Source: Azotimanducus sp963663145
Lineage (GTDB): Bacteria; Pseudomonadota; Gammaproteobacteria; Pseudomonadales; Azotimanducaceae
Direction of reading: 5' to 3'
Assembly (NCBI GenBank): GCA_963663145.1
Contig: OY760134.1
Span: 2,976,001-3,040,000, forward strand
DNA length: 64,000 nt
Shown: positions 52,343 through 60,383 of the stretch, in pieces
How the letters are laid out: the number at the start of each line of letters is the position of its first letter
Numbering within the stretch: the stretch's first letter is position 1
Position numbers and translations under genes: made by a program
Notes under the pieces: generated by a model
Database searches by the model: none
What the model was told of the DNA's origin: nothing
Seen by the model: the letters and a program-made list of their open reading frames with translations, nothing else

Positions 52343-53488
52343 ATGAGTGATGTCTATATCGTTGGAGTCGACATGATCAAGTTTGGCCGTTTTCCGGAAC
52401 GGTCGGTCCCCAACATAGGCGCCGAGGCAGCGCTGCTTGCGCTCGACGATTGCGGCCTGCAAATCCAAGATATGGAGGCGCTTTACTGCGGCAATCTCGG
52501 CCAAGCCAGTGCTATGGTGGGCCAGAGAATCCTGCAGGAGATCGGGCAGACCGGAATCCCGGTGGTCAATTGCGCCAACGCCTGTGCGACCGGTGCCACC
52601 GCGTTTCGCGAAGCTTGGACCTCTATTCGGGCTGGCCTCTATGACTTGGTTTTGGCCGTTGGTGTCGAGCAAATGGGCAAGGGCCTGCTCGGCGGAGCAG
52701 GTGGCCGCAAGGGCATCTCCAAGGAGGGCTTGCTCGGCTCCGGCACCATGCCGACGGTTTTTGCCGAGGCCGGTATGGAGCATGCCCGCAAGTACGGAAC
52801 CACCTTCGAGCAGTTCGCGAAGGTATCGGTCAAGAATCATCATCATTCGACCATGAACCCGAAGGCCATGTACCAGATAGAGACGCCTCTCGATACGGTC
52901 ATGAATGCTGAGATGATCTCCTACCCCAATACCAAGCTCATGTGCTCGGTGAACGTTGATGGATCGGCCGCCGCCGTTTTGGCAAGTGAAGAGAAGGCAC
53001 GTGAACTTGGACTCATGTCACGCGCAGTCAAGGTACGGGCATCCGTGTTGACTTCAGACGCCTACCAAGAACGCGACCTCGTTATGCCCGATGTCAATAC
53101 CTGCACGCGCATGGCGGCCGAGCGGGCTTACGACATGGCCGGCGTTGGCCCGGACGACATGGACTTAGTGGAACTGCACGATTGCTTCGCGACTGCCGAG
53201 ATCTTGCACTACGAGAACCTGGGACTCTGCGGCGAGGGTGAGGCCGGACGCATGATCGACGAGGGCGAGGCAGCCTTGGGTGGGCGCGTTCCGGTCAACG
53301 TGTCCGGAGGGCTACTATCTAAGGGACATCCGCTTGGTGCTACCGGCATCGCCAATATGTATGAGGTTTCCACGCACCTTCGTGGCGAAGCCGGCGCGCG
53401 TCAGGTCGAAGATGCGCGCTTGGGTCTTACCCATGTGATTGGACTCGGCAGCGCGTGTGGTATCCACATACTCGAGAAGGCGGCCTAG
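52343..53488 (+). CDS. thiolase-family acetyl-CoA acetyltransferase (SCP-x-like)
   Basis: A 381-residue thiolase. The nucleophilic Cys is in VNCANACATGATAFREA, the catalytic His in VELHDCFATAEILHYENLG and SGGLLSKGHPLGATG, and the end GLGSACGIHILEK carries the second Cys. The lack of a C-terminal SCP2 domain and the upstream DUF35 gene fit the lipid-transfer-protein-type thiolases of sterol and polyketide pathways. It should act in the last step of side-chain beta-oxidation, with the acyl-CoA dehydrogenase and ligase elsewhere in the window. Confidence 0.92.
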   Translation: MSDVYIVGVDMIKFGRFPERSVPNIGAEAALLALDDCGLQIQDMEALYCGNLGQASAMVGQRILQEIGQTGIPVVNCANACATGATAFREAWTSIRAGLYDLVLAVGVEQMGKGLLGGAGGRKGISKEGLLGSGTMPTVFAEAGMEHARKYGTTFEQFAKVSVKNHHHSTMNPKAMYQIETPLDTVMNAEMISYPNTKLMCSVNVDGSAAAVLASEEKARELGLMSRAVKVRASVLTSDAYQERDLVMPDVNTCTRMAAERAYDMAGVGPDDMDLVELHDCFATAEILHYENLGLCGEGEAGRMIDEGEAALGGRVPVNVSGGLLSKGHPLGATGIANMYEVSTHLRGEAGARQVEDARLGLTHVIGLGSACGIHILEKAA

Positions 53489-53516
53489 GCGCCGTAGACT
53501 GTACATTCCAGGTGCC

Positions 53517-54002
53517 ATGCGCGTCGGCGTCGTTTGCGACACGCATAACAATCTCAAGAACGTAGGACGCATCGTTGAGATCTTCAACGATGCGCGCGTT
53601 GAGCGTGTCATCCACACCGGCGACATCACGCAAGCCAAGACGCTCGACGCGTTCGCGGGACTCGAAGCGCCGCTTTGCGGCGTGTTCGGCAACAACGACT
53701 TAGAGCGGGAGTCTCTGGAAGGCGCCGTCGCTCGGCACGGATTCCATTTCGTCGACCCGCCCTTGGAGCTCGACTGGCAGGGACGCAGTTTGCTGGTGGT
53801 GCATGATCCTCGAGAGGTCGACATGTTCGTCGAGGACCACCACGAACTGCTTCTGCACGGGCACACGCACCTCTATCGCCATGAGCAACGTGGACACCAA
53901 CTCATCTTCAACCCAGGCGAATGCGCTGGCATCATGCCCGGGTTGAACGCGGTTGGCGTTGTTGACTTGGAGACTTTGGAAACGGAGTTGCTGAAGTTTT
54001 GA
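53517..54002 (+). CDS. YfcE/MJ0936-type metallophosphoesterase
   Basis: A 161-residue phosphodiesterase of the calcineurin-like superfamily. MRVGVVCDTHNNLKNV (D-x-H), IHTGDITQ (GD), GVFGNNDLERESL (GNND) and LLLHGHTHLYRHE (GHTH) are the dimetal-site motifs. It may cleave small phosphodiesters with Mn. The ATG at 53517 is chosen from the family N-terminus. It follows the thiolase by 28 bases and is convergent with the restriction-gene remnant. Confidence 0.9.
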   Translation: MRVGVVCDTHNNLKNVGRIVEIFNDARVERVIHTGDITQAKTLDAFAGLEAPLCGVFGNNDLERESLEGAVARHGFHFVDPPLELDWQGRSLLVVHDPREVDMFVEDHHELLLHGHTHLYRHEQRGHQLIFNPGECAGIMPGLNAVGVVDLETLETELLKF

Positions 54003-54026
54003 CTGCTGTTGGTTCCCGCGCGCTAT

Positions 54027-54362
54027 TTACCAATTCCCGAAGGTCCGTATGGCCTTTCCGTGTAGCCGCACCTCCGGTGACCAATCGTGGCACTTGAATC
54101 CGGCCCCGTCCAAAAGTGCAAGACAAGGTTCACGGTTCATGTTGAAAAGAACTTCGGCGTAGTGTGTCGGGCTGGAGTTGCGCATTTCCAGTTCTCCGAC
54201 ATTGCGCCCCTCCCGCCGCAAGAGAACCTTCTGGGCATCAAATTCTCCGACACGGCGAGCGGTGGAGTTCACCACCTCAAATTCATCCGCCATTGCCGAA
54301 ACAACATCGTCGCTCCAATAGACGCAGAACACCCCGTCACGTAGCACGGTCAAGTAGTTCAT
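54027..54362 (-). CDS. probable 3' part of a type II restriction endonuclease
   Basis: A 111-residue frame that continues the neighbouring 158-aa frame after a probable one-base insertion. In the overlap, GEVNELL of the upstream frame flows into TVLRDGVFCVYWSDDVVSAM of this frame. The rest (VGELEMRNSSPTHYAEVLFN) looks like a DNA-contact region. An alternative is a separate, coupled gene starting at the ATG 54362. I favour a broken REase because the methylase next to it is also frameshifted. Confidence 0.5.
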   Translation of the reverse strand: MNYLTVLRDGVFCVYWSDDVVSAMADEFEVVNSTARRVGEFDAQKVLLRREGRNVGELEMRNSSPTHYAEVLFNMNREPCLALLDGAGFKCHDWSPEVRLHGKAIRTFGNW

Positions 54363-54813
54363 TCACTTCACCGCCATTAAAAAACGACTTGCGAAGAAAA
54401 GCGCGCAATAGGGCCTTTCGCTGAAAGCGGTCCTTTAGTTCCCGCATAGGCGTTTGCAGTCGAAGCTTCGCAGAGTCCTTGTTGTCGACATAGTCGCTGT
54501 AGCGGGGCGGAAAGGCATCAATGCAGTGCACTAAGAGTGATCCGATGCCATTCAGCGCCTGAAACCCATCGTCTTCAAGGAAACGCCAACGACTATAGAG
54601 GAAGACCTGCCACTTCTTGGCACCCGATTTGACGGAGTGCGCATCTCCGGCCGGATCGATGACATCCTTCTTCGCCGCTTGATCGCGGCGATAGTCATTA
54701 TCCAGCCCAATAGCGTGCGCAAACCGTAGCGCATCATTGTGTCCGCGTTCCCGGTATTCGCGCGCCGCCTCGCTCGTACTGGCCCGACGGGCATTCACTG
54801 CGGATGCTTCCAT
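54337..54813 (-). CDS. probable type II restriction endonuclease, N-terminal part
   Basis: A 158-residue frame. DVIDPAGDAHSVKSGAKKWQ near residue 50 resembles the PD-(D/E)xK site (an Asp, then S-V-K), followed by FLYSRWRFLEDDGFQ. Its start overlaps the methyltransferase stop by 19 nt on the same strand, the usual order in small R-M systems. The C-terminal part continues in another frame at 54027-54362, so the enzyme is probably inactive. The recognition sequence is unknown. The role is inferred from position plus motif. Confidence 0.5.
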   Translation of the reverse strand: MEASAVNARRASTSEAAREYRERGHNDALRFAHAIGLDNDYRRDQAAKKDVIDPAGDAHSVKSGAKKWQVFLYSRWRFLEDDGFQALNGIGSLLVHCIDAFPPRYSDYVDNKDSAKLRLQTPMRELKDRFQRKALLRAFLRKSFFNGGEVNELLDRAT

Positions 54814-55773
54814 ATCAACAATTCATGTGACTTCTTTACGTAGGAACCGCCGTTTAATTCCAGCCTGTTCTCTCCTATTCTGGTGTCACCCTGGCCGAAC
54901 GTATACTGCCATTCTGGCGCAAACATCTCGCAGTCCGAATACCAATCCCTAATAACATCGCAATCGTTATAGGACAGTACGAAACCTCCCTTATGCGAAA
55001 GAAGAAAATCGCGTAAGAGGTCGTGACGAAAACCATCGTGATGTACAGGAAAGTTGCGATGCGGGTACATGCCCACAAACATCTTGCTTCCATCCAGATA
55101 GTAGGGAGGGTCGCAGTACATGAAATCATTGATGTGCTTTGGCATGGATTCTTCAAATGGCGCACACGAAACCGTCAACCTTGGAGCGCGGAACGCCCGA
55201 ACCTTTTCCAGCATTCTCCCGTACCGAACAGGCTGTAGGTAAATGTCTGACGGCCACCCAAGAAAGTGAGGGGCCATAGGATGTATTTGAATTGAAGTAG
55301 TAGAGAGTGGCAAGTTCAAGCCCCTCCAGAATATGGTCTCCATTCCAATGCGCCTTGAGGGTCTCCTTGACACTACGAAAGGTATCCCTATTTGGATTCA
55401 GCTCTCCTAGACGTTTATAGAGATCCTCCGCATTGCGGATCTGAAATTGCCAATAGGCGCAAAGAATGTCAAACACGTCATAAGCAACTACCTGCATATT
55501 CAGTTCTTTTGCACAGGCTATCTCGACAGCGCCGCCACCCATGAACGGACTCACAAGGCGATTCACGTTGTCGGGAATCCTTTCCACAACATATCCAACT
55601 GCCAGACTCTTCCCACCCGCGTAACGCAGAGGAGATGCCAAATACCTCTTGTAGTCAAGCTTTCCCGAGCTTTTCAATTTAGCAAGAAAGCCTCGCCGCA
55701 AGTTGCAGGTGCCATTCGGCAACACAAGTTCTCCGGTTGTGCCCGGCACCTGATCGTTATCTTCCCGCAACAC
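54795..55773 (-). pseudogene. DpnM-like DNA adenine methyltransferase, frameshifted
   Basis: Two frames together encode a D12-class N6-adenine methyltransferase: LRYAGGKSLAVGYV and VSPFMGGGAVEIACA (motif I, SAM), then YYFNSNTSYGP up to about 55270, and FLGWPSDIYLQPVRYGRMLE with DFMYCDPPYYLDG (DPPY catalytic) and VLSYNDCDVIRDWY in the next frame. One extra C in a run of four (GGCCCCTCA) explains the switch. It starts at a GTG overlapping an upstream stop by one base. A sequencing error would restore it. Confidence 0.8.
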
Positions 55774-55982
55774 TACTCAAGCCCCTTTCCCATTCTGTGG
55801 AGACCTACGAATTCGAGCGGGTATGCGTTCAGCTGAGTGAGCTGCTCAAAATCCGAGCATATTGTGGGTGGAGCGCGCATAGGCCACATCATGATGTGCA
55901 AGGTATCTGATGTCAAGATTATTGGCGGGGACATTGCCTCAGCCCAATAACGCTTGTTGGTCCCGCCGCTAAGTGACATCAT
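55773..55982 (-). CDS. small protein between the ABC exporter and the methylase, unknown
   Basis: About 69 residues beginning MMSLSGGTNKRYWAEAMSPP. Its start overlaps the exporter stop (TGATG) and its stop overlaps the methylase GTG (TAGTG), so it is tightly coupled on both sides. I do not recognise it. Composition is mixed, without a signal peptide or clear helix-turn-helix. A chaperone, a regulator of the R-M genes or an exporter accessory are all possible; so is a chance frame. Confidence 0.35.
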   Translation of the reverse strand: MMSLSGGTNKRYWAEAMSPPIILTSDTLHIMMWPMRAPPTICSDFEQLTQLNAYPLEFVGLHRMGKGLE

Positions 55983-58078
55983 CAAAGCGCACATTCCCTC
56001 ACAGAACCCTCTTCAACAAGAAAACAGCGGTCAGCGAGCTTTGCGAAATCTGGGTCGTGGGTGACCACCACGCGCGTCATTTCGAGCGAGGCAATGAGCT
56101 CTTGCACGAGCTCCGCATTGGCGGGATCGAGATTTGCGGTTGGTTCGTCCAAGAACAGGAGCTTGGGGTGCTTATAGAGCGCTCTTGCCAGCAATACCCG
56201 CTGCCTCTGACCCATGGAGAGCACCGATCCCATATCTCCGATCAGGGATTCGTAGCCCATCGGCAGGGTGTCAATGTCTTTATCGATGCCAAGCCGCGAT
56301 GCGCAAGATCTCACCCGTTCCATCTGTTGATCCACATCAAAGAAGCTGATGTTCTCGGCGATGCTTCCGGCAAGCAGGCAATCATCCTGCATCACCGCCG
56401 CGATCTCACGTCGATAGCTTCTCACCCCAAAAGCGCTCAGCGGGCGACCATCGATCACAACTTGTCCCTCGGTCGGTTGAATCAAGCCCATGCAGAGCTT
56501 AAGCAGCGTGGTCTTACCACTTCCGGATCCGCCAATAATCGCGATGAATTCCCCTGCCGCAATGCCAAGGGCTATGTTGCTGAGAACCTCGGTATCGAGT
56601 TCCCCGTATGCGTAGGAGACCTCGCGCAGGTCGAGCCCACCCTCACAATCGACCTCCACCTCGGTGAGCGAACGCTGCTCGGGCTCCGAGAGTCCAATGT
56701 CAGACAAGCGCTCAAGATGAATGGACAGCATGCGTATAGCGATCACCTGCTCGATAAGGGCCGAGAGCCGGCCCGCGAACTGCGTCTTGTAGGACACGAA
56801 CGCGAACAGCATCCCAAGGGTGAAAGAAGCCTCCAACACAAGGCCAATGCCCACGAACACCACGAGCAGGTTCTCGACACCGAAAATGGTCGCTCGCAGG
56901 CAATCCTTGACGATCTCAAGACGTCCCACCGCGATGCCGGCATTGGTCGCCTGGGCCTCATGGTGCAGCCAATTCCCGTGTCGTTCCGATTCCCGACCGA
57001 ACACCTTGATCCCCTGCATGGCGCGTGCCAGCTCCATGAATCGAGAATCGCGCAGCGCACTTGAGAGAATCAATTCCATGGTGCGTCGACGAATCGGCGC
57101 ATAGAGCAATAGCTGGCTCAATAGGTACAGGGCCACCGCCGCGCAAACGATCCATGCGAGCTTCGGGCTGTAGAGGAACATCATCGCGCCGGTGGTTACC
57201 GCCATGACACCGTCCACCACCACCGTCACCACACCTTGGGTGAACAGCGTCTGCACCGGCTCAAGCGAGCGAAAGCGCGACACCATGTCTCCGAGGTGGC
57301 GCTTCTGGAACCAGTCAAGCGGCAGGTAGAGGAGGTGGCGGACTAGTGCACCAGCCATATGAAACGAAAGGCTGCTTCCGGCAAATAGGATCATCACCCC
57401 CCTGAGCGCACTGGTCGCCACGGATACCAGCATGAGAAGGCCAAAGGAAAGCGCCAAGACCACCGCCAGATTGGCATCCTGCCTCACCACCGCCTCGTCC
57501 ACCATGAGTTGCATATAGAAGGGCATGGCCAAGGCGCAGGCTTGAATCACCAATGACACGCAGAGGAGCCCAAGGAGACTGGTCTTGAGACCTCGTATCT
57601 GCCCCCAGAAATCGCGAAGCTTGAGGCGCTCAACCCTCTTTGATCGCTCGAATCCGCGACCGGGCCAAAGCTCCAAGGCAACGCCGGTGAACCTCTTTGA
57701 GACTTCTTCGAGGGAGACGATCCTCGCGCCTATCGCCGGGTCATGAATCAGCACCGTGTTTCGCTTCACTTTCACCAGTACGACAAAGTGATTGAATTCC
57801 CAATGCAGCACGGCCGGTCGGCGCAGTTGAAGAAAGTCCTCGGGGTCGCACCGCACGGCGCGGGATTCGAGCCCGACGCGATGCGAGAGCATTATCAGAT
57901 CGGCCAAGGTGGTGCCGCGCAGAGAGACCCCGATGCGTCGGCGCAAGGACGGTAGGTCCGTTTGTTGTCCATGCACGCCAAGCACCATCGCGAGGCACGC
58001 GAGACCACATTCCGAAGCTTCGCTTTGCAGAATGACCGGGACCGAGGCACGAAACCCGAACTGGAGACGGCCCATCAT
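55982..58078 (-). CDS. C39 peptidase-containing ABC exporter (bacteriocin type)
   Basis: A 698-residue exporter. The N-terminal C39 cysteine protease carries LQSEASECGLACLAMVLG (catalytic Cys) and HWEFNHFVVLVKV (catalytic His). The middle has about six helices, and the ATPase has Walker A GGSGSGKTTLLKLCMG, signature LSMGQRQRVLLARAL and Walker B LLFLDEPTANLDP. It would clip a double-glycine leader and export the peptide. It overlaps the HlyD gene by 4 nt. No precursor with a clear double-glycine leader was found next to it. Confidence 0.92.
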   Translation of the reverse strand: MMGRLQFGFRASVPVILQSEASECGLACLAMVLGVHGQQTDLPSLRRRIGVSLRGTTLADLIMLSHRVGLESRAVRCDPEDFLQLRRPAVLHWEFNHFVVLVKVKRNTVLIHDPAIGARIVSLEEVSKRFTGVALELWPGRGFERSKRVERLKLRDFWGQIRGLKTSLLGLLCVSLVIQACALAMPFYMQLMVDEAVVRQDANLAVVLALSFGLLMLVSVATSALRGVMILFAGSSLSFHMAGALVRHLLYLPLDWFQKRHLGDMVSRFRSLEPVQTLFTQGVVTVVVDGVMAVTTGAMMFLYSPKLAWIVCAAVALYLLSQLLLYAPIRRRTMELILSSALRDSRFMELARAMQGIKVFGRESERHGNWLHHEAQATNAGIAVGRLEIVKDCLRATIFGVENLLVVFVGIGLVLEASFTLGMLFAFVSYKTQFAGRLSALIEQVIAIRMLSIHLERLSDIGLSEPEQRSLTEVEVDCEGGLDLREVSYAYGELDTEVLSNIALGIAAGEFIAIIGGSGSGKTTLLKLCMGLIQPTEGQVVIDGRPLSAFGVRSYRREIAAVMQDDCLLAGSIAENISFFDVDQQMERVRSCASRLGIDKDIDTLPMGYESLIGDMGSVLSMGQRQRVLLARALYKHPKLLFLDEPTANLDPANAELVQELIASLEMTRVVVTHDPDFAKLADRCFLVEEGSVRECAL

Positions 58079-59328
58079 GAACGTGTGAAACTCCTCAGCG
58101 GCGCGGTCAACCACTGCCAAAGCGAGCGTCTTTCGAGCTGAATTTCCGCCTGTAGCACCATGCCCGGAAGTAACGCCCAAGTCTCTCCATTGGCCAGTAT
58201 CTCCGACGCGCGCGGCTTCGCGTACACGCGATACACAGGTCCCTGCACTGGAAAGGGAAGCGTCAATTCTCCCGCGGCTAGACTGGTCCGCCCCACCTGC
58301 GTGATCTCGCCCGCATGGGATCCGAAACGTTCATATGGGAAGGCCTCGTAACGCAACCGCACCTGTTGCCGTTCTCGGACAAAGCCGATGGCGCGCGAGG
58401 GCACCAAGAGCACCGCGCGGATTCCTTCCGCTTCTTCGAGAATGCTGAAGAGTGGGCGGTCTCTTCGCACTTGATCGCCATTCGCGAGAGTGATTCCCCG
58501 AACACGACCAGCAACCGGTGCCGTCACGCGGTAGTCAGAATAGCCCTGCAATTCGGCAAGTTGCTGCTTGATTCTTGAGGTCTCGCGATTCAGGCGGGAG
58601 AGCTCCGCAAAATGCTTGGCCGTGAGATTTGTCTCGTCCACCCTGTGCTTGCGAATGGAAGCCTCCAAGGACAGCAGCGAGTGGGTTGTGCCGAGGCTCT
58701 CGGCGCGCGCAGAGAGATGTTGCTCCCTCAAGATTTCAAACTCTGCGTGCGACATGCTGCCGTGGTCTAAGAGCTTCGCACCTCGCTCAAGCGCTTCGCC
58801 GCGCAATTGCTCCTGTTCAAGCGACACCTGCCGGAGCCTTGAGAGCACACCGCGGCGATGCTCGAGGTATTGGGATTCTTCCCGATACCACCCGGATTCC
58901 TCCTGTTGACGCTTGCGCTCATTGAGGAGTTCCTCTTCAAGCAATGAAACCTGGGCCAGGAGTTCGGCTTCGAGTCTCGTTTCGCTGGTTGTCTCATCGC
59001 GAATGGCGCGTTTGTTCACAAGCCGCGCCAAGATTTGATCCTTCAAGACGGCCTCCCCTTCCTTGACCATGACCTCAATCACACGGCCTTCCTGCTGCGG
59101 ATAGACCCGAACCCACCCGCCTTGGGTTGATATGTAGCCCGGCACCGATTCGGAACGGACAAAGGAAGCTCCTGAAAGCAGTACGCCGAGCAGTGCAACC
59201 CCGATCAACAGAAGCGGTATGGCGAACTTTGCGATGCTCGGCGACCGTAGCAGCAATTCTCCCCACAAGCGCTCACGCGCCGCGAGCACTGCCTGTTTGC
59301 GAAAGAGTGACGGTCCTTCCTCGGTCAT
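58075..59328 (-). CDS. HlyD-type membrane-fusion protein
   Basis: A 417-residue periplasmic adaptor for the ABC exporter. One N-terminal helix (FAIPLLLIGVALLGVLLSG) anchors it; a lipoyl half-motif (VYPQQEGRVIEVMVKEGEAV) precedes a long coiled-coil hairpin (about residues 110-260) and the second half-motif YRVTAPVAGRVRGI. The pattern is that of HlyD/CvaA adaptors in type I or bacteriocin export. Its stop overlaps the exporter start by 4 nt. No TolC-type outer-membrane protein gene is adjacent. Confidence 0.9.
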   Translation of the reverse strand: MTEEGPSLFRKQAVLAARERLWGELLLRSPSIAKFAIPLLLIGVALLGVLLSGASFVRSESVPGYISTQGGWVRVYPQQEGRVIEVMVKEGEAVLKDQILARLVNKRAIRDETTSETRLEAELLAQVSLLEEELLNERKRQQEESGWYREESQYLEHRRGVLSRLRQVSLEQEQLRGEALERGAKLLDHGSMSHAEFEILREQHLSARAESLGTTHSLLSLEASIRKHRVDETNLTAKHFAELSRLNRETSRIKQQLAELQGYSDYRVTAPVAGRVRGITLANGDQVRRDRPLFSILEEAEGIRAVLLVPSRAIGFVRERQQVRLRYEAFPYERFGSHAGEITQVGRTSLAAGELTLPFPVQGPVYRVYAKPRASEILANGETWALLPGMVLQAEIQLERRSLWQWLTAPLRSFTRS

Positions 59329-59511
59329 GCATACAGCATGCACCGATGAGACCTAGCGCGTTGCAGAGATTGACTAGGGTGTTTGTAGGAAATTCACAAT
59401 TCGAAAGGTGCGAGAATTGCTATACGTCGAACAGCACCAAGCTCGCCGACCTAGGTGTAACAGCGGTTTACCGGGGCTCCTGCGGAATAGTTGCGCTCTA
59501 GGTGAGGCGGC

Positions 59512-60252
59512 TTACGCAGCCTCCTGAACCCGCTTCAGGACCTCCATGATGCGATCGGCGTTGGCGCCAAGATCAGAGACGCCAATCCGAGAAACCGAGC
59601 GAAGATCCAGACGTGTACCGTCTTCGAATTCGCGCAGCCGAACAATCACGTCATCCTTGAATTCAAACCAGAAGGTGGACGCGACCGCCTCGATTTCCCC
59701 TGTGGCAGGATCATCCCTCGTCAATTCCATTCCCATATCCAAGAGGACTTGTTTCACGCGAGCATAGGCTTCCTGAGGTGCCAGCTCCAAGATCAAGGGT
59801 TTGACTTGCGGATAGCCCTCACGCTGAAGTGGGCCAATGACTTCGCTGTCATATTCAAGCGGGTTTTCGTGCTCGGCGCGCAGAGAATGCGCATGGACGA
59901 AACGCGGCGGGTCGTCAATGTCGGTGCTGACGTTGTAGATGGGTGGAACCAGAAAAACCTGTGCCACCAAGCTGGCAAGATACAGGCTGACGAAGAGGCT
60001 CAGTCCGGCACCGTGAGCGGCTAGAACCAGTCTTTCGCCAATCTTGCGCAATCGAATCAGGGCAAATACACCTAGAAGTAATCCGACCAAGGCTATGACG
60101 AGCCCGATGGGTGTCATGAGCAGACCCACGGCAAAATCCCACAGCCCTCCGCGACTCCCGACCGCGCCAACAATAGGTGCGAATATGCCGAGCAGACCAA
60201 GGACCATTGAAGTCAGCGCAAGCGCCTTCATAGTCGAACTTGAATTCGTCAT
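59512..60252 (-). CDS. DUF1499 membrane protein
   Basis: A 246-residue protein. Three or four helices (near residues 10-30, 40-65, 75-100) are followed by a DUF1499 domain: PLILELAPQEAYARVKQVLL, GEIEAVASTFWFEFKDDVIV and SVSRIGVSDLGANADRIMEV, which are characteristic. Function of DUF1499 is unknown. It is divergent from the glycyl-tRNA synthetase gene. The 130-base gap carries no obvious element. Confidence 0.85.
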   Translation of the reverse strand: MTNSSSTMKALALTSMVLGLLGIFAPIVGAVGSRGGLWDFAVGLLMTPIGLVIALVGLLLGVFALIRLRKIGERLVLAAHGAGLSLFVSLYLASLVAQVFLVPPIYNVSTDIDDPPRFVHAHSLRAEHENPLEYDSEVIGPLQREGYPQVKPLILELAPQEAYARVKQVLLDMGMELTRDDPATGEIEAVASTFWFEFKDDVIVRLREFEDGTRLDLRSVSRIGVSDLGANADRIMEVLKRVQEAA

Positions 60253-60383
60253 TGCCTGCTACCTACTTTGTTTTTGTGTAACCACGTCAGCATGGTATAG
60301 AGTATTCAACTCATTCGCCCTCAAGATCGCGCTGGAATGGTTCGTGGCAATAGGGCGCTTGGTTCTACACCAGAGGAACACTC

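Noticed and set aside
59346..59501. A 51-codon + strand frame upstream of the HlyD gene, considered as exporter cargo
   Set aside because: There is no double-glycine leader and no clear ribosome site, so kept only as a remark under the exporter finding.
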